Below, one piece after another: positions 14,792 through 21,596 of a stretch of 21,596 nucleotides of DNA. The stretch's first letter is position 1; every line of letters begins with the position of its first letter. The stretch covers positions 1 to 21,596 of the forward strand of contig JAPXKQ010000040.1 in the NCBI GenBank assembly GCA_033809995.1. Reading direction: 5' to 3'. Origin of the DNA: Paratissierella sp033809995. Lineage in GTDB: Bacteria > Bacillota > Clostridia > Tissierellales > Tissierellaceae. The notes under the pieces are model-generated. The model saw nothing but the letters and a program-made list of their open reading frames with translations, made no database searches and was not told where the DNA came from. The position numbers and the translations under genes are program-made.

Positions 14792-15718
14792 ATGGAGAAT
14801 AAAAAGTATATTTTAGCAGTACCTAATTTCAGCGAAGGTAGAAGACTGGACGTAGTTGAAAGTATTACTAGTGTACTTAAAAACAGGGAAGGCGTTAAGC
14901 TGGTAAGTGTGGAACCAGAGTATGATTTCAACAGAACGGTAGTTACTTTGTTAGGAGAGCCGGGGCCATTAAAAGAAGCTCTAATAGAAATGGCAAGTCA
15001 GTCATACAAATACATTGATATGACTGAGCAAAAAGGAACTCACCCAAGAATTGGTGCACAAGATACGATTCCATTGTTCCCATTCAAAAATATAACTTTA
15101 GAAGAAGTTCGTGATTTAGCAGAAGAAATAGGTCAAGAACTATTTGAAAAATATAAAGTACCAATATATTTTTCATCAGAAAATGCAAGAACTCCAGATA
15201 AAAAGAGTATTTCATTTATAAGAAAAGGTCAATATGAAGGATTGAAAGCATTATTGGAAGATTCCTCAAATCCAGATTATGAAGCTAGAAAACCTGATTT
15301 ATCAGTTGATGGAAAATTAAGCCCACAGTTAGGGGCAACAATAGTAAGTGCTGATATGGAAGGACTTACAGCGTATAATGTATTTTTAGATACAGAAGAT
15401 GTTATGATAGCAAAAGAAATTGCAAAAGCAGTAAGAGGGCCCAGCGGTGGATTTTCTACAACTAGAGCAGTAGGCATTAAATTCCCAGAAAGAAAAGGAG
15501 TAGTAGTATCCATAAATATGTTTGACTGCGAACAAACACCACTTTATAGGGCATATGAGCTCATAAAATTAGAAGCCCAACACTATGGTGTAGCGGTAAC
15601 AGGCTCTGAACTAGTAGGACCAGTTAAACTAGACTATCTATTAAATAATTTAAAACATTATCTAGGATTACAAGGCTTAAGATGGGATCAAATCTTGGAA
15701 ACACATTTAATGGAGTAG
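14792..15718 (+). CDS. ftcD: Glutamate/glycine formiminotransferase (monofunctional)
   Basis: The product has 308 residues, equal to the formiminotransferase half of FtcD without the cyclodeaminase; AAGGAGGTAA precedes ATG. AVPNFSEGRRLDVV opens the family, GTHPRIGAQDTIPL holds the catalytic His (H82), and VRGPSGGFSTTRAVGI and VTGSELVGPVKLDYLL are further signatures. The family moves a formimino group from formiminoglutamate to tetrahydrofolate; purine-fermenting clostridia use an equivalent reaction on formiminoglycine. It lies 59 bases after the Ade-like gene with no convincing terminator between, so it may be the last gene of the BMC operon. Its last 127 bases before the stop recur exactly at the left window edge. 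Whether it uses glutamate or glycine is not readable. Confidence 0.92.
   Translation: MENKKYILAVPNFSEGRRLDVVESITSVLKNREGVKLVSVEPEYDFNRTVVTLLGEPGPLKEALIEMASQSYKYIDMTEQKGTHPRIGAQDTIPLFPFKNITLEEVRDLAEEIGQELFEKYKVPIYFSSENARTPDKKSISFIRKGQYEGLKALLEDSSNPDYEARKPDLSVDGKLSPQLGATIVSADMEGLTAYNVFLDTEDVMIAKEIAKAVRGPSGGFSTTRAVGIKFPERKGVVVSINMFDCEQTPLYRAYELIKLEAQHYGVAVTGSELVGPVKLDYLLNNLKHYLGLQGLRWDQILETHLME
15590..15716 (+). repeat. Right direct repeat (ftcD 3' end), identical to 1-127
   Basis: Same-strand, gap-free identity with window bases 1-127. At the right end the identity breaks within the stop codon. Together the repeats bracket 15.46 kb that holds the two-component system, transporters, BMC and the 5' part of this ftcD. 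Confidence 0.95.
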
Positions 15719-15723
15719 ATAAT

Positions 15724-15907
15724 CAGTGAACAATTAACAACGAACAGTGAACAGTAGGGGAGGCCTTTGGTCGCCATGTGTCATTCCGACCAAAGTGGAG
15801 GAATCTCCTCTTTTAACACATTATAATTTTTGCAGGATGTTATCCTGAGTGTAGGGTGGACTTTTGGTCGCCTTTTGTCATCCCGAGCGTAGTCAAGGGA
15901 TCTCCGA
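15724..15907. repeat. Intergenic repeat block: GAACA filler and two TGTCATYCCGA...GGRATCTCC elements
   Basis: CAGTGAACA occurs twice (15724-15732, 15745-15753). Two related copies of an element follow: 15767-15810 (TTTGGTCGCCATGTGTCATT leading to GAATCTCCTC) and 15863-15907 (TTTTGGTCGCCTTTTGTCAT leading to GGATCTCCGA); a weaker third piece lies at 15840-15860. The first resembles the relic at 202-231 after the other ftcD copy. No open frame or RNA gene is recognised here; the stretch 15719-16003 is otherwise empty apart from the terminator and promoter listed next. Confidence 0.7.
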
Positions 15908-15934
15908 TTTTAATAATATAATAACTTATGTAGG

Positions 15935-15956
15935 GGAGTGCTTTGCACTCCTTTTT
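15935..15956 (+). terminator. Rho-independent terminator closing the ftcD/BMC transcript
   Basis: GGAGTGC (15935-15941), loop TTT, GCACTCC (15945-15951), then TTTTT. It stands about 220 bases after the ftcD stop and directly before the next promoter. Confidence 0.88.
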
Positions 15957-15972
15957 AAATTTATGATATACT
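15943..15972 (+). promoter_or_regulatory. Putative sigma-70-type promoter for the pgeF-like gene
   Basis: TTGCAC (15943-15948), 18-base spacer, TATACT (15967-15972). The -35 overlaps the terminator hairpin. It lies about 30 bases before the ribosome site of the next gene. Sequence match only. Confidence 0.45.
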
Positions 15973-16003
15973 AACAGTAACAAGCAAAATCATGGAGGCA
16001 AAA

Positions 16004-16786
16004 ATGGACTATAAAATATTAACATATAAAAATAAACGATATATAACTATTCCTAAATTAAGTAATTTAGGATTAAAGCATGTTTTTACAACAATAGATA
16101 TGGATATAGGTATGAAAACCAATAAATCCATTGAAGATATAAAAAATAATATAGAATTGGTATATGAATTATTAGATATTAATCCAAAACTACTGTATAA
16201 CGGATATCAATCACATACGAACAATATTGAAATTATAAAAGACATAAATCAAGGAGAAGTAAGTCCTTTTGGAAGATTTATTCCAAATACAGATGGTCTA
16301 ATTACAGATAAAAAAGACATAGCATTAATTACTAGATTCGCAGACTGCACACCTATTTTATTATTTGACCCAATAAAAAAGGTTCAAGCCAATATCCATT
16401 CTGGATGGAGAGGAACATTACAAAAAATAGGTGCCAACGGTGTTGACATTATGGTAAAAAACTATAACTGCAATCCTAAAGATATATTAGCAGTCCTGGG
16501 ACCATCAATCAGTAAAGAGGATTTTGAAGTTGATATAGATGTAATGGAATTATTTAAAAATGAATTTGATTATAAGGATATAATATTTAAAAAAGATAAC
16601 ATAAAGTATTTAATTGATTTAACTACTATAAATAAAAGAATATTAATAGAAAAAGGTATCAGAAAAGAAAATATTATGGATATTGCTCAATCAACATTTT
16701 CAAATCCAGATTTATTTCATTCATATAGACGAGATAAAGAGAAATATGGACTTATGGGACTTATAACTTGTTTAGGAGAAATATAA
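16004..16786 (+). CDS. pgeF: Laccase-domain purine nucleoside phosphorylase / peptidoglycan editing factor (YfiH/PgeF family)
   Basis: The product has 260 residues. ATG 16004 is preferred: GGAGG at 15994 lies 6 bases upstream, while ATG 15992 has no site. The family zinc triad is visible as H71 (YQSHT), C115 (FADCTP) and H132 (NIHSGWRG); LGPSISKEDFEVD follows. Members are known either as zinc-dependent phosphorylases/deaminases of adenosine and inosine or as editing factors that remove misincorporated amino acids from cell-wall precursors. The next gene begins immediately at its stop, so the two are co-transcribed. It stands outside the BMC operon behind its own terminator and promoter. Confidence 0.9.
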   Translation: MDYKILTYKNKRYITIPKLSNLGLKHVFTTIDMDIGMKTNKSIEDIKNNIELVYELLDINPKLLYNGYQSHTNNIEIIKDINQGEVSPFGRFIPNTDGLITDKKDIALITRFADCTPILLFDPIKKVQANIHSGWRGTLQKIGANGVDIMVKNYNCNPKDILAVLGPSISKEDFEVDIDVMELFKNEFDYKDIIFKKDNIKYLIDLTTINKRILIEKGIRKENIMDIAQSTFSNPDLFHSYRRDKEKYGLMGLITCLGEI

Positions 16787-17374
16787 ATGTCATTATTCGA
16801 TAAAATTGCACCCATATATGGAATGTTTTTCAATTTCCAAGCCAAATATTTTTCCATCATAATTGAGAATGCAAAAGAAGAATTTGATATAACCAAATAT
16901 GAAAATGTATTGGATGTTGGTTGCGGCACTGGCGCGTTATTAAAGACCATGTACACCTATGGTTTAGAAGTAGCTGGAGTCGATGCTTCAATGGGGATGT
17001 TGGCTCAAGCGAAAAAGAGACTTAATGGTCTACCCATTGAGCTAATACATGTGATACCAGGTAAAAGGCTACCATTCGATGATAAATCCTATGATGTAGT
17101 TATAACATCTTATGTAGCCCATGGACTTAAACCTGAAGAACGCATTAAACTATATAAAGAAATGAGAAGATTAGCAAAGGAATTTGTAATTATATATGAT
17201 TATAACGAAAACCGTGCCCCTTTAACAACTATACTTGAGTGGTTGGAAAATGGTGACTACTTTAACTTTATAAAAATAGCCCAAGAAGAAATGAAACAGG
17301 TATTTGAAAATATTAAAAAGGTTGATGTGGATACTAGAGCTGCTTGGTATATATGTAGTTTGCATGATGAATAG
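16787..17374 (+). CDS. Class I SAM-dependent methyltransferase
   Basis: The product has 195 residues; its ATG directly abuts the stop of the upstream gene, with AGGAG inside that gene's end. Motif I is VLDVGCGTGALLKTM (41-55), followed by VAGVDASMGML with the acidic residue for the SAM ribose, LPFDDKSYDVVITSYVAHG, and a final beta strand ending in TRAAWYICSLHDE. This is a Methyltransf_11-type fold; the short length suggests a small-molecule or quinone-type methyltransferase, but no substrate can be assigned. Confidence 0.88.
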   Translation: MSLFDKIAPIYGMFFNFQAKYFSIIIENAKEEFDITKYENVLDVGCGTGALLKTMYTYGLEVAGVDASMGMLAQAKKRLNGLPIELIHVIPGKRLPFDDKSYDVVITSYVAHGLKPEERIKLYKEMRRLAKEFVIIYDYNENRAPLTTILEWLENGDYFNFIKIAQEEMKQVFENIKKVDVDTRAAWYICSLHDE

Positions 17375-17466
17375 GAAGGATATTAAAAAGTAAATATGAT
17401 ATTCTTGAGCCTAGTGACTTAGATGAATACTCTGGTCAATTTAAATTAAGAATACCCAAAATAAGG
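17371..17466 (+). pseudogene. Possible short coding relic without start codon
   Basis: In the 100-base gap before xpt, one frame (17371 to the TAA just before the xpt start) reads through about 34 codons with protein-like composition (YDILEPSDLDEYSGQFKLRI then PKIRSN). It has no ATG/GTG/TTG with a ribosome site and a stop directly upstream. It may be the tail of a lost gene or a chance frame. No purine riboswitch fold was recognised in this gap. Confidence 0.25.
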
Positions 17467-17476
17467 AGTAATTAAA

Positions 17477-18046
17477 ATGGAATTATTAAAACAACGTATG
17501 ATAAAAGATGGTGCAATAAAAAACGGAGGAATAATTAAAGTAGATAGTTTTTTGAATCACCAAATAGATATTGAATTATTAAATGAAATAGGAAAAGAAT
17601 TTAGAGAGAGATTTAAGAATGAGAAGGTAGATAAAATTCTTACGATAGAGGCTTCTGGTATAGCCATAGCGGTAATAACGGCACAATATTTTAATGTCCC
17701 AGTAGTATTTGCTAAAAAGACTGAATCAAAAAACCTAGACAAGGATACTTATGAAAGTCAAGTTTATTCATATACAAAGAATAAATTATATACAATTAGA
17801 GTATCAAAAAGATATTTAAATGAAAATGAAAATATATTAATTTTGGATGACTTTTTGGCAAATGGTAAAGCCGTAGAAGGACTGCTCGATATTGCAACAA
17901 AGGCAAAATGCAATGTAGCTGGAATAGGAATAGTAATAGAAAAAGGCTTTCAAGATGGTGGAAAAAACATTAGAAAAAAGGGAATAAAATTAGAATCCTT
18001 AGCAATAGTAGAATCAATAGAGGATGAAAAGATAATATTTAGGTAA
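17477..18046 (+). CDS. xpt: Xanthine phosphoribosyltransferase
   Basis: The product has 189 residues, the normal Xpt length; AAGGAG precedes ATG. MELLKQRMIKDG, KVDSFLNHQID (21-31), TIEASGIAIA (56-65) and the PRPP-binding loop ILILDDFLANGKA (120-132) are the Xpt signatures. It converts xanthine and PRPP to XMP in purine salvage, in the cytosol. Other Firmicutes often control xpt by a purine riboswitch; none is recognisable in the 102 bases upstream, so it may be read from the pgeF promoter. Its closeness to a possibly purine-derived BMC pathway is suggestive only, since xpt is a common housekeeping gene. Confidence 0.95.
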   Translation: MELLKQRMIKDGAIKNGGIIKVDSFLNHQIDIELLNEIGKEFRERFKNEKVDKILTIEASGIAIAVITAQYFNVPVVFAKKTESKNLDKDTYESQVYSYTKNKLYTIRVSKRYLNENENILILDDFLANGKAVEGLLDIATKAKCNVAGIGIVIEKGFQDGGKNIRKKGIKLESLAIVESIEDEKIIFR

Positions 18047-18116
18047 GGATAGTTTATAAAAGGAAAATTATTAGTAGAATACAAGGGCAGCTTGGCATAT
18101 ATGCAGGTTTAAATGA

Positions 18117-18145
18117 TTAATAGGAGTAGATGCTCCTCCTATTAA
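18117..18145. terminator. Shared hairpin between convergent xpt and mazF-like genes
   Basis: TTAATAGGAG (18117-18126) pairs with CTCCTATTAA (18136-18145), 10 bp around a 9-base loop. It lies about 70 bases after the xpt stop and 6 bases beyond the stop of the minus-strand toxin gene. The T-runs are weak on both sides, so bidirectional termination is likely but not certain. Confidence 0.6.
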
Positions 18146-18150
18146 ACATC

Positions 18151-18495
18151 TTAAACATCAAGATATAATTTTATTATATCTCTAATCTTGTTTCTAATTT
18201 TTGCATCACTAATAAATCCACATTTCTCAGTTAATCTTTCTTTCGAAATAGACCTGATTTGATGTGCCATGACAATAGAATCCATGGGCAAATTAGAATC
18301 CTTAGATGATAACAGTACTTCCACAGGATAGATATTTCTACCTTCTTTCCATGTTGTAATGGCTAGAACAGTAACTATCGGTAAAGCCTGGTTAATTATT
18401 TCTTCAGAAACGACTAATACTGGTCTATAACCCCTTTGTTCTGAACCTACTACTGGATTCAAATTAGCCCAGAATATATTCCATTGATAATCCAT
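18151..18495 (-). CDS. mazF: MazF/PemK-type mRNA interferase toxin
   Basis: The product has 114 residues from ATG 18495; a GTG one codon earlier (18498) overlaps the antitoxin stop and could also serve. Family features: IFWANLNPVVGSEQRGYRPV (7-26) with the catalytic Arg in YRP (R24), LVVS, and the VLAITT strand (T47/T48), the second catalytic position; MDSIVMAHQIRSIS is the typical late strand. It resembles EndoA/MazF of Gram-positive bacteria, which cuts single-stranded RNA at short motifs. It is translated right after its RHH antitoxin on the same strand. Confidence 0.93.
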   Translation of the reverse strand: MDYQWNIFWANLNPVVGSEQRGYRPVLVVSEEIINQALPIVTVLAITTWKEGRNIYPVEVLLSSKDSNLPMDSIVMAHQIRSISKERLTEKCGFISDAKIRNKIRDIIKLYLDV

Positions 18496-18497
18496 CA

Positions 18498-18761
18498 CTA
18501 TTCCTCCCCATCCTGTTCATAATCAATATTAAAAAAGTCATCTATAACTTCATTTAGATCAGAAAGGAATAATGGATCATTAGATGCTTTTTTCATCTCT
18601 TCATATAGTTTTTGTTTATCCAAAGATTTTACATAATATTCTATTGCTTCTTTAACCGCAAAGTTAACCGAAGGGACATAGCCTTCATTAGAATATTCCC
18701 TGACTTTATCTAATAAATCAATAGGCAACGAAAAGGTGTAGTTTTTAATTTCTTTACTCAC
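18498..18761 (-). CDS. Ribbon-helix-helix antitoxin for the MazF-like toxin
   Basis: The product has 87 residues, starting at GTG 18761 after GAGGTGA. Residues 5-50 (KNYTFSLPIDLLDKVREYSN and onward) form an RHH/CopG-like DNA-binding domain with an initial beta strand, and the acidic C-terminus (VIDDFFNIDYEQDGEE) is the expected toxin-neutralising tail. Its stop touches the toxin's start region, the standard overlap of antitoxin and toxin genes. It probably represses its own promoter through the inverted repeats at 18796-18832. Confidence 0.88.
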   Translation of the reverse strand: MSKEIKNYTFSLPIDLLDKVREYSNEGYVPSVNFAVKEAIEYYVKSLDKQKLYEEMKKASNDPLFLSDLNEVIDDFFNIDYEQDGEE

Positions 18762-18795
18762 TTTATTTCACCTCAATATAAATTTTATTACACAT

Positions 18796-18832
18796 TAATA
18801 TTGTACTATTATATTGTATATATTACAATATA
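18796..18832. promoter_or_regulatory. TATTGTA/TACAATA operator with overlapping divergent promoters
   Basis: A perfect 9-bp inverted repeat TATATTGTA-N5-TACAATATA (18810-18832) plus another TAATATTGTA half-site (18796-18805). Promoter elements are embedded: minus strand -35 TTGTAA (18828-18823) and -10 TACAAT (18805-18800), spacer 17; plus strand -35 TTGTAC (18801-18806) and -10 TACAAT (18824-18829), spacer 17. The two promoters occupy the same DNA and should exclude each other, both under RHH antitoxin control. Confidence 0.65.
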
Positions 18833-18869
18833 GATATAAGATAAATTACTTAAAACTGGAGGGATACAT

Positions 18870-19421
18870 ATGATTAGAGATATTGAAAGAATAGGAAAAG
18901 CTAAAGAAATAATTCAAAAGTTGGCAAATGGTATAGATCCTACAAATGGTGAAGAAATAAAAAATGATCACATCTTAAGTGACCCTAGGATAATTAGGAT
19001 GTTTTTCTTTGTATCCGAAGTATTAGATAATGTAATCAAAGGTGAATACTCTAAGGATATTAAATTAACAGACTTTGTTATAACTCCTGAACAAAAGGAA
19101 AGTGTCATATTTACAGAAGGAGATATTGGAGTTAACGAAATTGCAAGATGTATTAATAAGGCGATAAATCCATTGGTAAGCAAAAAAATTTCAGGTTTAT
19201 TGATAAACAAAGGTCTTAAAAGAATGGGAATACTAACTGAAGTTGAAAATAATGATGGAAAAAGAAGAACTACAATCAATGAAATTTCACAAAATTATGG
19301 ATTTTCTGAAGTAAAAAGAAGTTATGAAGGAAGAGAATATATGCAAGTAGTTGCAAATGATATGGGCAAGAAATTTATATTGGATAATATAGAGGAAATT
19401 ATGGCAAAGGACAAGGATTAA
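18870..19421 (+). CDS. Unknown protein divergent from the toxin-antitoxin pair
   Basis: The product has 183 residues; TGGAGGG precedes ATG 18870. No family is recognised. It is predicted soluble and mostly helical, without a signal peptide. Residues about 95-125 (GVNEIARCINKAINPLVSKK then a short basic loop) followed by RRTTINEISQNYGF look like a helix-turn-helix or winged-helix fold, so DNA binding is possible. It is followed by its own terminator and then by a PLD/SNF2-type helicase gene on the same strand, suggesting a regulator or accessory factor of that locus, but this is only positional. Confidence 0.7.
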   Translation: MIRDIERIGKAKEIIQKLANGIDPTNGEEIKNDHILSDPRIIRMFFFVSEVLDNVIKGEYSKDIKLTDFVITPEQKESVIFTEGDIGVNEIARCINKAINPLVSKKISGLLINKGLKRMGILTEVENNDGKRRTTINEISQNYGFSEVKRSYEGREYMQVVANDMGKKFILDNIEEIMAKDKD

Positions 19422-19461
19422 GAATTAACAATATAGTAAATGAATTAAGGTTATCATCAAA

Positions 19462-19491
19462 TCTCTTTATCATAAGATAAGGAGACTTTTT
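19462..19491 (+). terminator. Rho-independent terminator
   Basis: TCTCTTTATC (19462-19471), loop ATAA, GATAAGGAGA (19476-19485; one G-U pair), then C and TTTTT. It ends the transcript of the 183-residue gene, so the helicase gene at 19581 needs its own promoter. Confidence 0.85.
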
Positions 19492-19580
19492 CATTATAAT
19501 TTGCATAAAAAAGAGGATTTTAAGGATTTTAGTCGAATAGTATAAATATACAATCATTTTACTAAAACGGTGGTGTTAAT

Positions 19581-21596
19581 ATGCAAATCATAGATAATAT
19601 AAATAATCTGTTAGGTGATGATTTAAAGAACACAATTAAAAAGGGAGACAAACTATCTATAGTTGCTTCATGTTTCTCAATATATGCGTATGAATCCTTG
19701 AAAAAAGAATTAGAAGGAATAGAAGAGCTAAAGTTTATTTTCAATTCTCCAACCTTTATAAAAGATAAAATAAATAAAGAAAAAAGAGAATTTTACATTC
19801 CAAAATTAAATAGAGAAAGAAGTCTTTATGGAACAGAATTTGAAATTAAACTAAAGAATGAACTAACACAAAAAGCTATTGCAAAAGAGTGTAGCGATTG
19901 GATTAAAAGAAAAGTAACATTTAAATCAAATAAAACTAATGCCAATCTTCAAGGGTTTATAAATATAAATGGTGAAATAAATAAAAATACATATACTCAA
20001 ACCAACGGATTTACTACAGTAGATTTAGGATATGAAAAGGGAAACAATCTATCAAATATAGTAATAAAACTAGATGATTATTCAATGACAAAAACATATT
20101 TTACCCTTTTTGAACAGGTATGGAATGATGTAGACAAATTAGAAGATATCACAAATGAAGTAATTGATTATATCTCAACAGTCTATAATGAAAATTCTCC
20201 TGAGTTTATTTATTTTGTTATCCTTTATAATATATTTAATGAATTTCTAGAGGATATTACAGAAGATATATTGCCCAATGAAGCAACAGGCTTCAAAGAA
20301 ACAGAAATATGGAAAAGACTATATAATTTTCAGAGGGATGCAGTCATAGGTATTATAAACAAACTAGAAAAATATAATGGGTGTATCTTAGCAGATAGTG
20401 TAGGACTTGGGAAAACTTTTACTGCTTTAGGTGTTATAAAATATTATGAACTTAGAAACAAATCCGTATTAGTTCTTTGTCCTAAGAAACTATCAGAAAA
20501 CTGGAATACCTATAGAGAAAATTATACAAACAATATCCTATCAAAAGATAGATTTAATTATGATGTACTATACCATACAGATTTATCAAGGGATGGTGGA
20601 TATAGTAATGGAATTAATTTAGGCAGACTTAATTGGTCTAACTATGATTTAATTGTTATAGATGAGTCCCACAATTTTAGAAATAATGATCCTTATAAAA
20701 ACAAGAAAACCAGATATCAAAGACTATTATATGATGTGATAAAGCCAGGGGTAAAGACTGGTGTACTAATGCTTTCTGCTACCCCAGTTAATAATAAGTT
20801 TACAGACTTAAAAAATCAATTAGCACTAGCATACGAAGGGAATCCATCAAATATAAATGCAAAACTTAACACTGAACGTGGAATAGAGGATATTTTTAGA
20901 AGGACACAACTTAATTTCAACAAATGGTCAAAGTTCCCAAATCATGAGAGAACAACTGAAAGATTATTACAAATGCTAGACTTTGATTTTTTTGAGTTAT
21001 TAGATAGCTTGACAATAGCACGTTCAAGAAAGCATATTCAAAGATACTATAATGCGGAGGAAATAGGGAAATTTCCAACAAGGCTAAAGCCAATTTCTTA
21101 TTTCAGTAAATTAACAGAGAGAAAAGATGTAATAAATTATAATGAGATTTATAACCAACTTACAAAGTTGAATTTAAGCATATATGCTCCCTTTAACTAC
21201 ATTTTGAAGAGTAGGATAAACTTTTACAGTGATATATATGATACAGTAGTAAGGGGAGGACTTAGCAGTTTAAGACAGTCTGACAGGGAAAGAAGTTTAC
21301 AGACCTTGATGAGAATAAATCTACTAAAAAGACTAGAAAGTTCAGTAGATGCTTTTAGAATAACCTTAACAAAATTATTAACCAATATTGAAAACACCCT
21401 AGAAGATATAGATAATTTTGAAAGACATATTTCAAATGGATTTGTAATGCAAAATGATATCAACAATATAAATCTAGATGATGATGATTGGCTAGACGAT
21501 GAATATTCAATAGGTAGTACTGTGAAGATAAATTTAGGGGATATAGATAGAATCTCATGGAAAGAAGATTTATCTAATGACAGAGAAGTAATCTGC
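19581..21596 (+). CDS. SNF2-type helicase with N-terminal PLD-like domain, partial (runs off the right edge)
   Basis: The frame is open for 672 codons from ATG 19581 (GGTGGTG upstream) to the last base; no stop is reached. Residues about 20-180 resemble the phospholipase-D-like N-terminal domain of helicase fusions (KLSIVASCFSIYAYESLKKE, then IFNSPTF), but I see no HxKxxxxD motif, so the nuclease centre looks lost. The ATPase has the Q-motif-like YNFQRDAV, motif I DSVGLGKT (272-279), motif II DESHNF (361-366) and motif III SATPVNN (399-405). The second RecA lobe begins after a long helical, charged insert (about 470-640) and continues outside the window. Relatives occur in defence or mobile islands; the role here is unknown. 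Confidence 0.85.
   Translation, partial: MQIIDNINNLLGDDLKNTIKKGDKLSIVASCFSIYAYESLKKELEGIEELKFIFNSPTFIKDKINKEKREFYIPKLNRERSLYGTEFEIKLKNELTQKAIAKECSDWIKRKVTFKSNKTNANLQGFININGEINKNTYTQTNGFTTVDLGYEKGNNLSNIVIKLDDYSMTKTYFTLFEQVWNDVDKLEDITNEVIDYISTVYNENSPEFIYFVILYNIFNEFLEDITEDILPNEATGFKETEIWKRLYNFQRDAVIGIINKLEKYNGCILADSVGLGKTFTALGVIKYYELRNKSVLVLCPKKLSENWNTYRENYTNNILSKDRFNYDVLYHTDLSRDGGYSNGINLGRLNWSNYDLIVIDESHNFRNNDPYKNKKTRYQRLLYDVIKPGVKTGVLMLSATPVNNKFTDLKNQLALAYEGNPSNINAKLNTERGIEDIFRRTQLNFNKWSKFPNHERTTERLLQMLDFDFFELLDSLTIARSRKHIQRYYNAEEIGKFPTRLKPISYFSKLTERKDVINYNEIYNQLTKLNLSIYAPFNYILKSRINFYSDIYDTVVRGGLSSLRQSDRERSLQTLMRINLLKRLESSVDAFRITLTKLLTNIENTLEDIDNFERHISNGFVMQNDINNINLDDDDWLDDEYSIGSTVKINLGDIDRISWKEDLSNDREVIC

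Noticed and set aside
17375..17476. Purine riboswitch upstream of xpt
   Set aside because: Expected because xpt often has one, but I could not find the paired stems or conserved loop bases of the purine aptamer in this short gap.

Overview
The window is AT-rich, Gram-positive-style DNA with strong GGAGG ribosome sites, many TTG/GTG starts and Rho-independent hairpins. Together with the gene content (a monofunctional formiminotransferase, TRAP uptake, a bacterial microcompartment, no visible oxygen-dependent enzyme) this suggests an anaerobic, amino-acid- or purine-fermenting Clostridia/Tissierellia-type bacterium. The taxon is inferred, not proven.

Layout. Positions 1-129 are the 3' end of a first glutamate/glycine formiminotransferase (ftcD) copy, followed by a terminator. 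Positions 381-3717 encode a two-component system: a membrane histidine kinase carrying an extracellular solute-binding domain, and an NtrC-class sigma-54 activator. A consensus sigma-54 promoter (3808-3823) then opens one long co-directional gene train (3860 to about 15718). It encodes a TRAP transporter (dctP-Q-M), a BenE-like permease, a metal-dependent ring hydrolase of the cyclase/isatin-hydrolase family, a UbiX-like flavin prenyltransferase, a UbiD-like decarboxylase, BMC-H shell protein 1, a 67-residue orphan protein, BMC-H 2 and 3, a BMC-type flavoprotein, a BMC-P (EutN/CcmL) pentamer, an adenine-deaminase-like amidohydrolase and a full ftcD. The last 127 bases of this ftcD before its stop are identical to window positions 1-127, so the whole 15.6 kb regulator-plus-microcompartment block lies between direct repeats.

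Downstream are repeat-filled intergenic DNA, a housekeeping-like set (pgeF-type laccase-domain protein, SAM methyltransferase, xanthine phosphoribosyltransferase), a convergent RHH/MazF toxin-antitoxin pair, a divergent unknown gene sharing its operator, and the first 672 codons of a PLD-like/SNF2 helicase that runs off the window.

Main idea. The microcompartment has none of the usual aldehyde-dehydrogenase/PduL/alcohol-dehydrogenase core. Its four catalytic families match, in chemistry, four successive steps of classical clostridial purine fermentation: 4-amino-5-imidazolecarboxylate decarboxylation (UbiD/UbiX), 4-aminoimidazole deamination (Ade-like), 4-imidazolone ring opening (isatin-hydrolase-like cyclase) and formiminoglycine to glycine plus formimino-tetrahydrofolate (FtcD). 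This is an inference from families and gene order. The alternatives are another heterocyclic or aromatic carboxylic acid.
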